Shown in pieces: positions 55,995 to 64,000 of a stretch of DNA of 64,000 bases. Position 1 is the stretch's first letter. Every line of letters begins with the position of its first letter. This DNA is from Photobacterium toruni. GTDB taxonomy: Bacteria; Pseudomonadota; Gammaproteobacteria; Enterobacterales; Vibrionaceae. A model generated the notes under the pieces. It searched no databases. It was not told the origin of the DNA and saw only the letters and a program-made list of their open reading frames with translations. The DNA is taken from contig NZ_AP024855.1 of the NCBI RefSeq assembly GCF_024529955.1, positions 62,001 to 126,000 on the forward strand, read 5' to 3'. Both the position numbers and the translations under genes were made by a program.

Positions 55995-56669
55995 ATGATT
56001 TTTGTGTCAAAAATATTAGTTGTTGATGATGATGTACAGTTGTGTGAATTACTGACGGAAGTGCTAGAAGATGAAGGTCATGATGTCAGTTGTGTTCATT
56101 GTGGTGAGTCAGCGATTGAGTATCTGCAAAATAAAGGTGTCGATTTAGTATTACTTGATGTGATGCTACCAAATTTAGATGGTATGCAAGTTGCGCGTCG
56201 TGTCTGTCAGCGGTTTGCAACGCCGATTTTGATGTTAACCGCATTGGGCGATGAAGCAACCATGCTTGATGGTTTACAAGCGGGCGCTGATCATTTTATA
56301 ACTAAACCATTTAAAGTACCTGAATTACTGACACGAATCAGTGCAATTTTACGTCGTGTTGGGCTTGAACGTCAGCGTCATACTATTCGTTCAGGGGAAG
56401 AAAAGATGGCACTAGCGATGTCGCGTTTGCCATTAACCAGCACAGAAGCCGAATTATTAGATTATTTAATCAAGCATGATGGCATAGTAGTATCAAAAGC
56501 CGAATTACAAAAGCAAGTGCTTAAAAAAGAATTAAGTCCATTTGATCGTAATCTTGATATGCATATCAGTAACATACGTCGTAAAATTGTATTAGCCGGA
56601 ATGTCTAAGTTACATATTAAAACCGTTCGAGGTAGAGGCTATAGTTATTCTGAATGTGTTAATCATTAA
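55995..56669 (+). CDS. OmpR/CpxR-family response regulator
   Basis: The receiver domain has VVDDDVQL, phospho-acceptor Asp55 in LVLLDVMLPN, Thr in MLTALGD and Lys in ITKPFK. The C-terminal winged helix (LPLTSTEAELLDYLIKHDGI, FDRNLDMHISNIRRKI, IKTVRGRGYSY) is OmpR type. It lies 15 bp before its sensor kinase and most resembles CpxR-like regulators. A GTG at 56004 is an alternative start. Whether this is the general CpxR or a paralogue such as a CarR/VprA-like regulator of lipid A modification cannot be told. Confidence 0.9.
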   Translation: MIFVSKILVVDDDVQLCELLTEVLEDEGHDVSCVHCGESAIEYLQNKGVDLVLLDVMLPNLDGMQVARRVCQRFATPILMLTALGDEATMLDGLQAGADHFITKPFKVPELLTRISAILRRVGLERQRHTIRSGEEKMALAMSRLPLTSTEAELLDYLIKHDGIVVSKAELQKQVLKKELSPFDRNLDMHISNIRRKIVLAGMSKLHIKTVRGRGYSYSECVNH

Positions 56670-56684
56670 TGAAAGGATTATAGC

Positions 56685-58085
56685 GTGGAAAGCTTTTCCC
56701 TGCGTAAAAAATGGTATAAGTTGCATCAACAACATGGCTTGGTTGTACGGCTTTTTTCATATTTTACAGTGAGTTTATTATTGATTTTATTGCTGCAAAA
56801 TTTAGCTGAAATTGCGTTGGTTAAAACAATGCTCCATGTTCCAGAAAAGGTGCAGCAAAAGATACGAGTAATGGCCGATCAAGCTCAACAGCTTATTGAT
56901 ACGGGCAATAAGCATCAATTAGGACAATGGGAAAAGCAACAGCCTTATTATTTATTCGTTTTGGATAAAGATCAGCATGAAATGGGGGATAGAAAAATGC
57001 ACCCTCATTTTGCATTCAAATTGAGTTATGCCCGTGAAATAAAGTCAATTTTAGACTCACGCGTTAATCAACCGATTTTTGCTATTCCATTAAAAGATGG
57101 CAATCAACTAATGGTGCAACTGCCGCATCAATTACATCCAGCAAAATATTTTTCATTTTATTTTGGCTTAATTCAAGTGGTGATTGCGGTATTAATTTTA
57201 TTGATGTTTTCATTTCTTATTGCGCGATATTTACAACGGCCGTTAAATACATTGCAAGAGGCTAGCCGCAGTCTTGCTAATGGTGATTTTTCAGTCAGAG
57301 TTGCAAATGCAGTGAGTGATAACACCATTGAATTTAAATCACTAGCGACTGATTTCGATGAAATGGCAGAAAAAATTCAACGTTTATCTGAACGTCAGCG
57401 ACGACTAATTCGAGATGTATCGCATGAGTTACGCACGCCATTAGCCCGCCATAATTTATCATTACATTTAATTAGAAAAAAAGTAGCGTTAGAGCATCAT
57501 CACCTAATTGATCGCTTAGAGCGTGAATCTGAAGAAATGAATCAACTGGTTAATGAAATTTTAGAGTTTAACCAACTTCAAAATATGACGGATAACGCGA
57601 ATTTAATACCGACAGATATTGAGAGCTTATGTTTAACGACTATCCCTAATGTAGAGGCATTATTAGGTGAGCAACAAACATTTACTACTGATATTGATAA
57701 CAATATGCCATTTGTCATGGGAGACACTCGTCTGATTTTACGAGCTGTAAGCAATTTATTGGGAAATGCGATTAAATATGCCGGAGAGCATGCTCATATT
57801 CAGTTAATCTCATCGCTGGTGGTTATTGAGGGGCAGAAATTTGTACAGTTGAGTGTTGAAGATGATGGCGGAGGTATTGCTGAGCAACATTTAAAACGAA
57901 TATTTGATCCATTTACTCGTATTGAAGGGGCGCGAGATAAGCAATCGGGTGGTTATGGTCTTGGTTTAGCGATTGTTAAAGAAGCAATAACAGTAATGAA
58001 TGGCATAGTTAGAGCTGAAAACCGTCAACCTCAAGGATTGAGTATTCAGTTATTATTACCCGTAATGAATAAATACAGTGACTGA
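56685..58085 (+). CDS. CpxA-like sensor histidine kinase
   Basis: The 466-residue inner-membrane kinase begins at a GTG with AAAGGA eight bases upstream. Helices lie near 25-45 and 158-180, with a short periplasmic sensor region (about 46-157) between. A HAMP domain (RPLNTLQEASRSLANGDFSV) leads to the H-box DVSHELRTPLARHNLSL with phospho-His, N-box LLGNAIKYAGE, G1 VEDDGGGI and G2 GYGLGLAIV. The sensor region lacks an obvious ligand motif. It is followed by a hairpin with T-run. Confidence 0.9.
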   Translation: MESFSLRKKWYKLHQQHGLVVRLFSYFTVSLLLILLLQNLAEIALVKTMLHVPEKVQQKIRVMADQAQQLIDTGNKHQLGQWEKQQPYYLFVLDKDQHEMGDRKMHPHFAFKLSYAREIKSILDSRVNQPIFAIPLKDGNQLMVQLPHQLHPAKYFSFYFGLIQVVIAVLILLMFSFLIARYLQRPLNTLQEASRSLANGDFSVRVANAVSDNTIEFKSLATDFDEMAEKIQRLSERQRRLIRDVSHELRTPLARHNLSLHLIRKKVALEHHHLIDRLERESEEMNQLVNEILEFNQLQNMTDNANLIPTDIESLCLTTIPNVEALLGEQQTFTTDIDNNMPFVMGDTRLILRAVSNLLGNAIKYAGEHAHIQLISSLVVIEGQKFVQLSVEDDGGGIAEQHLKRIFDPFTRIEGARDKQSGGYGLGLAIVKEAITVMNGIVRAENRQPQGLSIQLLLPVMNKYSD

Positions 58086-58155
58086 CTTGTAGTTGTCATT
58101 AGCACACATTTAGATGAGGTTGATGATGAAATTATTCGTTATTTTCCAAATGAAC

Positions 58156-58203
58156 ATTAGCGGTCTACAAAATATTATAGCCCGCTAATTTGTATTTATT
58201 TTT
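58156..58203 (+). terminator. Terminator of the two-component operon
   Basis: ATTAGCGG (58156-58163) pairs with CCGCTAAT (58182-58189), with an inner CTA/TAG pairing, followed by a T-rich run that reaches the end of the small minus-strand gene. Confidence 0.8.
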
Positions 58204-58435
58204 CAGACAACTCAAGGGCTCTGACTGCAATATTCAAAGTGTTGTTAAAATCTGCATGGTTTTCAAGCATTCCTGAGCTTGCTGGCCCAAGAGCATTTGA
58301 GTATAAGCTTAGTTGCTTATCTAATGGCAGATCTAATTGGTTATATAAATTTTGGCAAATTTCTGAATGTCGCTCAGGTGCATTATTCGATAGATCTATC
58401 AGAGTGTCATAAATAAGATTGGCAACGTTATTCAT
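58196..58435 (-). CDS. Small unknown protein
   Basis: This 79-residue acidic, helical protein (NLIYDTLIDLSNNAPERHSEIC, LDLPLDKQLSLYSNALG) has no signal peptide and no family I recognise. It is preceded by a strong ribosome site (AAGGA). It is convergent with the histidine kinase gene. Confidence 0.55.
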   Translation of the reverse strand: MNNVANLIYDTLIDLSNNAPERHSEICQNLYNQLDLPLDKQLSLYSNALGPASSGMLENHADFNNTLNIAVRALELSEK

Positions 58436-58805
58436 AGTAGTTCCTTCATTATTGAATGATTTGCTTATGGGTTATATCTACCAAATGGTTAATCGTCTGC
58501 GATATTAATCACATAACGATAATAACAAGTGCAATAAATCGCCTGTAGGCTATTATTTGATCCATTTTTGTTCTAATAATGCGCGCTTCATTTTAAAAAT
58601 ATCAGTGCCCATTACTACACTATTTTAGTTCATTATTTGAGATTTTCGAATGCAAGTTGCATACAATTGCTCTTCTTATTCGTCATTGTACAATCAACTG
58701 ACAAGAGGTTATTTTTATAAAATTAATGGACTTTTAGATGAAAATAGCGATTTTAGTGGAAGTTTATAGTAATAAAAAAGTATTTTTCTTTTAAAGAGAC
58801 GAGTT
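58436..58805. other. Intergenic region between the small gene and the membrane protein
   Basis: A 370-bp AT-rich gap between divergent genes. It contains a perfect palindrome ATGCAA-G-TTGCAT at 58650-58662, which may be a regulator site. No gene frame was seen. Confidence 0.5.
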
Positions 58806-59054
58806 ATGTTGTGGTTTTTAATGATTACCTTGCCGCTTATATTAGCTGGCATTCATAAATTACTTTTAGTCTGGAATGTATACCCACGAAGTAATAAAGT
58901 CTTTATTATTCCAGTGATTATTATTGGTTATTGTATTTTTGCGGTAAGTTCAGCGTTTGAGCGTGATGCATTGCCTGCAGTATTAATCGCAATTTATTAT
59001 ATTGCGTTAACAGTTATAACAATAAGAGCGACTATTCGTTTTAGCATTAAATAG
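58806..59054 (+). CDS. Small membrane protein
   Basis: The 82 residues form three helices (WFLMITLPLILAGIHKLLLV, VFIIPVIIIGYCIFAVSSAF, AVLIAIYYIALTVITIRATI). No family is recognised. It precedes the RecX-family gene by 13 bp, so both are probably co-transcribed. Confidence 0.6.
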   Translation: MLWFLMITLPLILAGIHKLLLVWNVYPRSNKVFIIPVIIIGYCIFAVSSAFERDALPAVLIAIYYIALTVITIRATIRFSIK

Positions 59055-59067
59055 TGAAGATGAGAAA

Positions 59068-59868
59068 ATGAAGAAACCATACCCTGCAAAAACAATTCAA
59101 AATGTTATTAATAGTGCTATCTATCATCTAAATTTACGGGATCATACCGAGTATGAATTACGAAAAAAATTAGAAGCCAAAACGGAGCAGCAAGATTGGA
59201 TCGAAACAGTATTGCAGCAAATGAAAGGCTTTGGTTATTTAAAAGATGATCTTCCATTTGCATTACATTTTTGCGAAATGGCTTTTTCTAATGAACATGG
59301 TCAGCAATATATAAAGCAGAAGTTAAAAACTAAAGGTATTCCGGCTGTTGTTATTGAAGAAGCATTGGCCGAGATCATTGAGAAGAGACAAGTATCTGAA
59401 ATTGATATGATCAAAAGTCGTTTAAATAGTTATGAAGACTTTAGTCAAACAACGAAAGAAAAAATCACCAACGATCTTACTAAACGTGGCTTTGGTTTCC
59501 AGAATATATCAAGAGCGATTGCAGAGCATGATGCTGCTGATACGCTATTAACTAAAGCTAAAATTAAAGGCATGAATGCAGATTTAGAAACAGAAGTGTT
59601 GAAATTAGTCCGTAAGCTCAAAGGTAAAACCGTCATTAAGCAAGAGCTTAAAATGAAGCATGTGGATATTACCAACCTTGAGCAAGTATTTGATCAATTA
59701 ACTGAAGCTGGTGACATTGATTTTTATGAAAATTGCCAATTAGTCTTAGCTAAAAAACGGTTTGATCTGTCGAACTTTAAAGAAAAAAGTAAAGCTTATG
59801 CTTACCTATCATCAAAGGGTTATGACTCTGATGAAATTAAAGAAGCAATGGCTGCTGTAAGTCATTAA
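59068..59868 (+). CDS. RecX-family regulatory protein
   Basis: RecX proteins bind RecA filaments and modulate recombination; they consist of repeated three-helix units. The 266 residues begin with the standard RecX start (INSAIYHLNLRDHTEYELRKKLEAK, VLQQMKGFGYLKDD), and continue with QQYIKQKLKTKGIPAVVIEEAL. A C-terminal stretch repeats the pattern (LVRKLKGKTVIKQELKMKHVD, AYAYLSSKGYDSDEIKEAM). It is longer than E. coli RecX (166) and is not next to recA in this window. Its stop codon lies inside the first CRISPR repeat. Confidence 0.85.
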   Translation: MKKPYPAKTIQNVINSAIYHLNLRDHTEYELRKKLEAKTEQQDWIETVLQQMKGFGYLKDDLPFALHFCEMAFSNEHGQQYIKQKLKTKGIPAVVIEEALAEIIEKRQVSEIDMIKSRLNSYEDFSQTTKEKITNDLTKRGFGFQNISRAIAEHDAADTLLTKAKIKGMNADLETEVLKLVRKLKGKTVIKQELKMKHVDITNLEQVFDQLTEAGDIDFYENCQLVLAKKRFDLSNFKEKSKAYAYLSSKGYDSDEIKEAMAAVSH

Positions 59869-59950
59869 AGCTGCCTACGCGGCAGTGAACTACCTATTGG
59901 CGCTTACACGTTAACAGTTCGCTTTCTAAGCTGCCGTACAGGTAGCTTAT
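59863..59950 (-). CRISPR. Minimal type I-F-like CRISPR unit: two repeats, one 32-nt spacer, no cas genes
   Basis: Read on the minus strand, the repeat at 59950-59923 ends GGCAGCTTAGAAA, matching the last 13 bases of type I-F repeats. A spacer of exactly 32 nt follows (59922-59891), and then the second repeat begins GTTCACTGCCGCGTAGGCAG (59890-59871), matching the first 20 bases. Repeat length 28 and period 60 equal the I-F standard. The outer halves of both repeats are degenerate, but the parts needed for a processed crRNA remain: 5' handle CTTAGAAA, spacer, and 3' hairpin CTGCC/GGCAG. The hairpin of the first repeat survives with one mismatch. The array overlaps the stop of the RecX-family gene. 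No cas genes lie in the window. Confidence 0.82.
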
Positions 59951-60032
59951 TAGATAATGAGACAGAAAAATTTGACGATAATGACGAATTGCATCGAATT
60001 ATTTGTAGTAGAGCAAAGATTAAAACGTTGAG

Positions 60033-60062
60033 CATAACGTCCAGTAAAGACCAGACGTTATG
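60033..60062. repeat. Inverted repeat between CRISPR unit and small gene
   Basis: CATAACGTC (60033-60041) pairs with GACGTTATG (60054-60062) across a 12-base loop. It sits just beyond the stop of the minus-strand small gene and upstream, in crRNA sense, of the CRISPR unit. No clear U-run follows, so it may be a weak terminator for the small gene. Confidence 0.55.
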
Positions 60063-60079
60063 TTATGCATAAAATACGG

Positions 60080-60259
60080 TTACTGATTATTCTCATATTC
60101 AAATTCAATCCACGCTTTTTCTAACTCAACCAGACTTGCAGCGATTTTCGCACTGCCTTTTTTTTGCATGATTAATTGTCGAACGCGTTCTTGTTGGATA
60201 AAAATATGCTGCCGTTTACTATCAATAAAGTAATTTCTTAATCCTTTTGCCTGATCCAT
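60080..60259 (-). CDS. Small unknown protein
   Basis: The 59-residue product (MDQAKGLRNYFIDSKRQHIF, ERVRQLIMQKKGSAKIAASL) is charged and probably helical, with no family match. The ATG at 60259 has AGGA nine bases upstream; an upstream TTG-initiated frame would add a hydrophobic stretch but is unlikely. It lies upstream of the CRISPR unit on the same strand. Confidence 0.5.
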   Translation of the reverse strand: MDQAKGLRNYFIDSKRQHIFIQQERVRQLIMQKKGSAKIAASLVELEKAWIEFEYENNQ

Positions 60260-60450
60260 ATACTGATATCCTATAGAAAGAACTATATATAAAAATAGTA
60301 TATTTATTATGGTTATTCTCAAGTAATTATTGAGCAGAATGGATATTACACGCGGTTATTTGCTTGTAACGTATCAACTATGAAACACGTTATGCCATTA
60401 TATAAAGGCGAGGGGATATGATAAATCAAGCGTAATTTATAGAGTAATAA

Positions 60451-60493
60451 AATCAAAAAGAAATACCCGCAACTAAAAGCTTAGTAACGGGTA
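60451..60493 (-). terminator. Terminator after the gene at 60503-60934
   Basis: TACCCG (60464-60469) pairs with CGGGTA (60488-60493), extended by imperfect pairs inside. On the minus strand a U-rich run follows (complement of 60451-60463). Confidence 0.75.
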
Positions 60494-60502
60494 CGAATAG
60501 AG

Positions 60503-60934
60503 TTATCGAATAACGTTTCTGAAGTGCTTCTTACGTGTGAATAAGAAGTCTACATCAGGCGGAAAGTCTTTATTGTTTTTAGCATGTGTTATCATGTCAA
60601 AGACCTTAAATTCCGCTAATACAGCAAATGGGTAAGAGGTAAATTCACCTTCACCATTGGCTTGTAAAGTAGGATCGTAATACTTACCATCTTTAAAAAT
60701 AATCGCTTGGTCAATAATAGTTGCTTCATTACAGCGATAACCCAAAACATAGCGATCACCACGGCAATAAATCACATTCATATAACTATTATAGAATGTT
60801 TCATTTTCAGTTGTAGTGCAGGCTGCTAATGCCTCTGGATCCATTGCCTCTACCGTTACAATACGGACTTTCTCGGCAATAAAATTGCGTTCTTCTAGTT
60901 GTTGATGAATAGCTTCAAGACTTAATTGAGTCAC
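60503..60934 (-). CDS. Unknown cytoplasmic protein, GTG start
   Basis: I recognise no family for this protein of about 143 residues. Visible segments are FIAEKVRIVTVEAMDPEALA, NVIYCRGDRYVLGYRCNEA and YYDPTLQANGEGEFTSYPF. No ATG exists near the 5' end; a GTG at 60934 (TQLSLEAIHQQLEERN) gives the most natural start. It lacks a signal peptide. The start is therefore approximate. Confidence 0.5.
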   Translation of the reverse strand: MTQLSLEAIHQQLEERNFIAEKVRIVTVEAMDPEALAACTTTENETFYNSYMNVIYCRGDRYVLGYRCNEATIIDQAIIFKDGKYYDPTLQANGEGEFTSYPFAVLAEFKVFDMITHAKNNKDFPPDVDFLFTRKKHFRNVIR

Positions 60935-61362
60935 TTTTAATACCGCAGAAATCAATAAAAACGGCAGGATTATACGCCCGTTTGTTTTGAATGTCTTTGA
61001 AAAAACAGTATTGAGTACGGAATAATTTTGAATATTTTTACGCCAATCCTTCTTCTCTTATGAGGAACACCATTAATTGTTGTGAATTGATTATCAATCC
61101 TATTTATTGACAAAAAATTCACGAATGCAAAGAATGTAAATTTAAATGCAAATGGTAATGGTTATCACTTATATTCCTGTTTTAAGTTTGCCAGCATCAT
61201 GTGATGGTGCCAAACAATCAAGATCATTTGAATGATCAGTCAGTGTTGATACTAAGTATTCTTAAAGCTTATATAAGTTCGCTTTTCACAATGCAGTATT
61301 TAGTCACAACACAATTCAATTGGTTTTATTCTCAAAGATACGGTAATTGGAGATAACGGAAT
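60935..61362. promoter_or_regulatory. Promoter region of the siderophore receptor with Fur-box-like sites
   Basis: GGTAATGGTTATCACTTAT at 61154-61172 matches the 19-bp Fur box (GATAATGATAATCATTATC) at about 12 of 19 positions by my count. A palindrome ATTGAT-T-ATCAAT at 61086-61098 is a second, weaker candidate. Both sit upstream of the TonB-dependent receptor, as expected for iron repression. The rest is AT-rich with no gene. Confidence 0.55.
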
Positions 61363-63450
61363 ATGTTTTCTAAAAGTCAGCTAACACTATTAATTGGTGC
61401 GGTATTATCAGCGCCTATTGCTTATGCGGAAATCACAGATACAGATGAGCATATGGTGGTCACTGGACGTGATTATGGCTATAAAGCTGACACAAATTCG
61501 ACAGCAATGCGAATGGAGATGACCCAATTAGAAACACCAGGACAAGTAGCCGTTATTGATGAGAAGCTAATTGATGAGCAACGCGCTAGTACCTTAGGTG
61601 AAGTATTACAAAATGATGCCAGTATTTCTGCGGGTGGCACAAGTCGTAACCGTGAACGTTTTTCTTTACGTGGTTTTGAATTAGGCAGCAGTAGTGGTTT
61701 CTTACGTGACGGCCATCAGCATTGGTCACATTATCGTCAACCTGTCGAGTTATTAGAACGTGTTGAAGTGATGAAAGGCCCTGCGGGTTTGCTTTATGGG
61801 CAATCAGCACCCGGTGGCTTAGTTAATATGGTATCAAAAAAGCCAACCCATGAAACACAAATGAATTTTAGCCAAGACATCGGATCAAATAATCATACGC
61901 GCACAGTGTTAGATGTCAGTGGATCATTGAATGCTGATCAAACATTACGTGGCCGAGTTGTTTTAGCTAAAGAAGATTACGATTCATGGCGTAAATTCAG
62001 TGATGGTTCTACACCGTCAACAGATCGTTTTGTTGGCGGAATGTTCCTTGATTATGATGTAAATGACAACGTGACAGTGTCATTGCATTATGATCGTACT
62101 CAAGATAACGGCAGTGTTGATTCTGGTGCGTATATCGTTGATGGTAAACCGGTTATGGGACGTGATCATGTGTGGGATGCACAGTGGTCTAAAATTGATA
62201 ACGATGTTCAGAATATGGGCTTTGATGTAAAAGCGCAGTTGACTGATATATGGGCATTAAATACTGGTTTTAACTACCAAGATTTTGTGCGTAATGATAA
62301 AGAAAGCTATCCTAATTTTAGTCATTTTGATGAAAATGGCACCATTAAGCAAGGTGGTAGTGATCGTCATGATGAGTGGGCATTTAAAACTGCCTATACT
62401 GATTTCGTTGGTGAATTTGATACTTTAGGTATGCAGCATCAATTATTAATTGGTGCCAACTGGTTAGGTTATAGTTACGATCGTTTCCAGCGTTCATTTG
62501 ATTCTGTTGAAGTTAAACCTGGTCAAACAACACCGGCACCTGTTTATTCAAATAAAAAACCTAAAGTTTCTAATTCATCTTATGATGCATGGGGTTTCTA
62601 TGCACAAGATATGCTAACCATTAATGACTATTGGCAAGTGTTAGCTGGTGTACGTTTTGATCGTCAAGTGAAGAGTGGTATTGCTGAAGAAGCGGTATCA
62701 CCTAAATTAGCGGCTATTTTCCATCCAGCAGAAAATGGTTCAATTTATTTAGCCTATTCTGAGAGTTTTGAACCACAAGGTGTGGTGTCATCAAGTTCTA
62801 AAAATTACGTAAACGATGGTGCCCATTTAGATCCGTTGCGTGGTAAGCAATATGAATTAGGTACGAAGTGGGAATTATTTGATAACCGTTTATTTGCATC
62901 TGCTGCTGTATTTAATATTACTCAAGAAAATACCGCTATTGATGTTGAAGTGGGTAATGGCTGGTATGAAAAAACGCAAGCAGGTGAGCGTGTTCATAAT
63001 GGTGTAGAAGTTGCGTTACAGGGTAACATTACTGATAAGTTAAGCATGAATGCCTCAGCAATGTACCTTGATGCTGAATACACCAAAGATCAAAATTATC
63101 AAGGTAATCGTCCTGCTGATGTACCGGAGTTTGCAGCGAGTGTATGGTCAACATATAACGTGACACAAGCAACGGATGTTAACCTTGGAGTAATTTATGA
63201 AGGTTCTCGCTTTGGGAATGCAGCTAATACCTTTAAGAAAGATGGCTATACCCGTGTTGATGTCGGTGTTGCTCATACTTATAAATATGACGACAAATTG
63301 GATATTGTTGGGCGTGTAAATGTAGAAAACTTATTTGATACAGATTATATGGCAGGTGGTGGCTCAACCAGCAAAGATTATGTTGGAGCGACGGGGGTAA
63401 CACTCGGCGAGGGACGTAATTTTATGGCGACGATTGAGTTTAAATATTAA
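61363..63450 (+). CDS. TonB-dependent siderophore receptor
   Basis: The 695-residue outer-membrane protein has a signal peptide (LLIGAVLSAPIAYA), a TonB-box-like start (DEHMVVTGRDYG) and a plug domain (GQVAVIDEKLIDEQRASTLGEVLQND, SRNRERFSLRGFEL, VEVMKGPAGLLYGQSAPGGLVNMVSKKP). The beta-barrel ends GRNFMATIEFKY with a terminal aromatic residue. SRGFEL-type and GPAGLLYG motifs are those of the FhuA/FcuA/ferrichrome-type siderophore family. The ligand cannot be named from sequence. The ribosome site is GGAGATAACGGAAT. A terminator follows, and a DUF3450 gene of the TonB2-type cluster comes next. Confidence 0.93.
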   Translation: MFSKSQLTLLIGAVLSAPIAYAEITDTDEHMVVTGRDYGYKADTNSTAMRMEMTQLETPGQVAVIDEKLIDEQRASTLGEVLQNDASISAGGTSRNRERFSLRGFELGSSSGFLRDGHQHWSHYRQPVELLERVEVMKGPAGLLYGQSAPGGLVNMVSKKPTHETQMNFSQDIGSNNHTRTVLDVSGSLNADQTLRGRVVLAKEDYDSWRKFSDGSTPSTDRFVGGMFLDYDVNDNVTVSLHYDRTQDNGSVDSGAYIVDGKPVMGRDHVWDAQWSKIDNDVQNMGFDVKAQLTDIWALNTGFNYQDFVRNDKESYPNFSHFDENGTIKQGGSDRHDEWAFKTAYTDFVGEFDTLGMQHQLLIGANWLGYSYDRFQRSFDSVEVKPGQTTPAPVYSNKKPKVSNSSYDAWGFYAQDMLTINDYWQVLAGVRFDRQVKSGIAEEAVSPKLAAIFHPAENGSIYLAYSESFEPQGVVSSSSKNYVNDGAHLDPLRGKQYELGTKWELFDNRLFASAAVFNITQENTAIDVEVGNGWYEKTQAGERVHNGVEVALQGNITDKLSMNASAMYLDAEYTKDQNYQGNRPADVPEFAASVWSTYNVTQATDVNLGVIYEGSRFGNAANTFKKDGYTRVDVGVAHTYKYDDKLDIVGRVNVENLFDTDYMAGGGSTSKDYVGATGVTLGEGRNFMATIEFKY

Positions 63451-63478
63451 TAAGTAAACCTAGTCAAAACCAATAAAC

Positions 63479-63506
63479 AAGGGGGAGTATTTACTTCCCC
63501 TTATTT
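63479..63506 (+). terminator. Terminator after the siderophore receptor
   Basis: AAGGGG...AGTA (63479-63489) pairs with TACT...CCCCTT (63492-63502) with one mismatch and is followed by a T-rich run. Confidence 0.75.
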
Positions 63507-63644
63507 CTAAACGAAATGCTGTGGTCTATAACCTGTTAATCATAATAGTTATTGTTTATAGTTCGTCAGTTTTATGGTGTTTTTTATTTTTTACATTACT
63601 TTTTTGTTTTTTTGGTTATTACAGATAACGATTGATTAAATATT

Positions 63645-64000
63645 ATGAATTTTATTAAAACGAGCCTTGCTATTGTTATTCTTAGTGTCACTACTGGTGC
63701 AAACGCATCTAATCTCGATAACGCCCGTTCGATTGAAAACAAGACCAATACTGTCTCTGCGGTGAGTCAAAATAAAATCGATAAAAGTGCCGATTCGGTA
63801 TTGGCAATGAAAGCCAGCATTGAACAACTGCAAGAAGAAGTGAAGAATTTAACCGTTTACCATGATCACTTAGTACGACTTGTACAAAATCAGGCGCAAG
63901 AAGTAACATCTATTGATCAGCAAATTGCAGACATTAAGCAAACTCGTCAAGGTGTAGTGCCATTAATGTATCAAATGATTGATGGCCTAAAGACGATTGT
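63645..64000 (+). CDS. DUF3450 exported protein, 3' end outside window
   Basis: The frame from ATG 63645 stays open to the window edge (at least 118 codons). The product has a signal peptide (FIKTSLAIVILSVTTGANA) and then a coiled-coil stretch (SIEQLQEEVKNL, YHDHLVRLVQNQ). It ends with QTRQGVVPLMYQMIDGLKTI, the conserved start of the DUF3450 core. In vibrios DUF3450 is the first gene of the TonB2 energising cluster (DUF3450, TtpC, ExbB2, ExbD2, TonB2). That order, after a siderophore receptor, suggests the next kilobases encode it. Confidence 0.82.
   Translation, partial: MNFIKTSLAIVILSVTTGANASNLDNARSIENKTNTVSAVSQNKIDKSADSVLAMKASIEQLQEEVKNLTVYHDHLVRLVQNQAQEVTSIDQQIADIKQTRQGVVPLMYQMIDGLKTI

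Noticed and set aside
59868..59890. Intrinsic terminator of recX
   Set aside because: The 5-bp hairpin is not followed by a T-run, and the 28/32-nt spacing with a second I-F-like repeat explains the sequence better.
60080..60322. 80-codon version of the small gene with N-terminal hydrophobic helix
   Set aside because: It would start at a TTG without ribosome site; the ATG at 60259 has AGGA upstream.

Overview
The window looks like chromosomal DNA of an AT-rich gammaproteobacterium of the Vibrionaceae, most likely Photobacterium or a close relative. The reasons are a flavin reductase resembling Aliivibrio fischeri FRase I, a Vibrio-type KtrAB potassium uptake pair, a SpeG-type acetyltransferase, a GlyGly-CTERM serine protease, and a DUF3450 gene starting a TonB2-type energising cluster. 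The genus call is inference. I see no rRNA, tRNA, integrase, transposase or prophage genes.

Layout. Positions 1-13.8 kb hold a maltodextrin regulon: a DexB-like alpha-1,6-glucosidase (cut by the left edge), glgX, lamB-malM-amylase, and divergent malK / malEFG. The two divergent promoter regions carry MalT-box-like and CRP-like sites. Between the amylase and malK lies a decayed C-terminal fragment of a second malE, preceded by 13 copies of a 9-bp repeat. At 14-16.8 kb are an RluA-family pseudouridine synthase with a long N-terminal extension and a short HPF-like protein. At 16.3-22.9 kb (minus strand) is a cytochrome bo3 operon, cyoABCDE, continuing into sco, a PCu(A)C copper chaperone and an unknown exported protein. 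At 23.4-28.7 kb is a LacI-type repressor with an alpha-glucosidase, a PTS IICB permease and an EEP-family phosphodiesterase; a perfect operator-like palindrome lies before the glucosidase.

Positions 28.8-53.4 kb are mostly ordinary housekeeping and accessory genes: a YccS-like membrane protein, nitroreductase, LysR regulators, TauE/SafE permease, SPFH/NfeD pair, two DUF218 proteins, a ToxR/CadC-like membrane regulator, a response regulator-GGDEF protein, YceH, GIY-YIG, YaeQ, KtrAB, VanZ-like, an unknown 109-residue protein ending in a sliding-clamp-binding-like pentapeptide, FMN reductase, SpeG, GST, aldehyde dehydrogenase and a PhnA-like protein. At 53.7-58.1 kb come a secreted trypsin-like protease with an 11-unit repeat linker, a 0.9-kb AT-rich gap with DnaA-box-like sites, and a CpxRA-like two-component system. 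At 58.8-60 kb a small membrane protein and a RecX-family protein are followed at once by a minimal type I-F-like CRISPR unit (repeat, 32-nt spacer, repeat) with no cas genes in the window. The end holds a Fur-box-like region, a TonB-dependent siderophore receptor and the start of a DUF3450 gene.

How the genes work together. LamB admits maltodextrins, MalE-MalF-MalG-MalK imports them, and the GH13 enzymes and GlgX cut alpha-1,4 and alpha-1,6 links in the cytoplasm; the PTS unit is a second, separately repressed alpha-glucoside route. The cyo operon supplies a quinol oxidase with its heme O synthase and copper-handling proteins. The right end couples siderophore uptake to what is probably its own TonB system.
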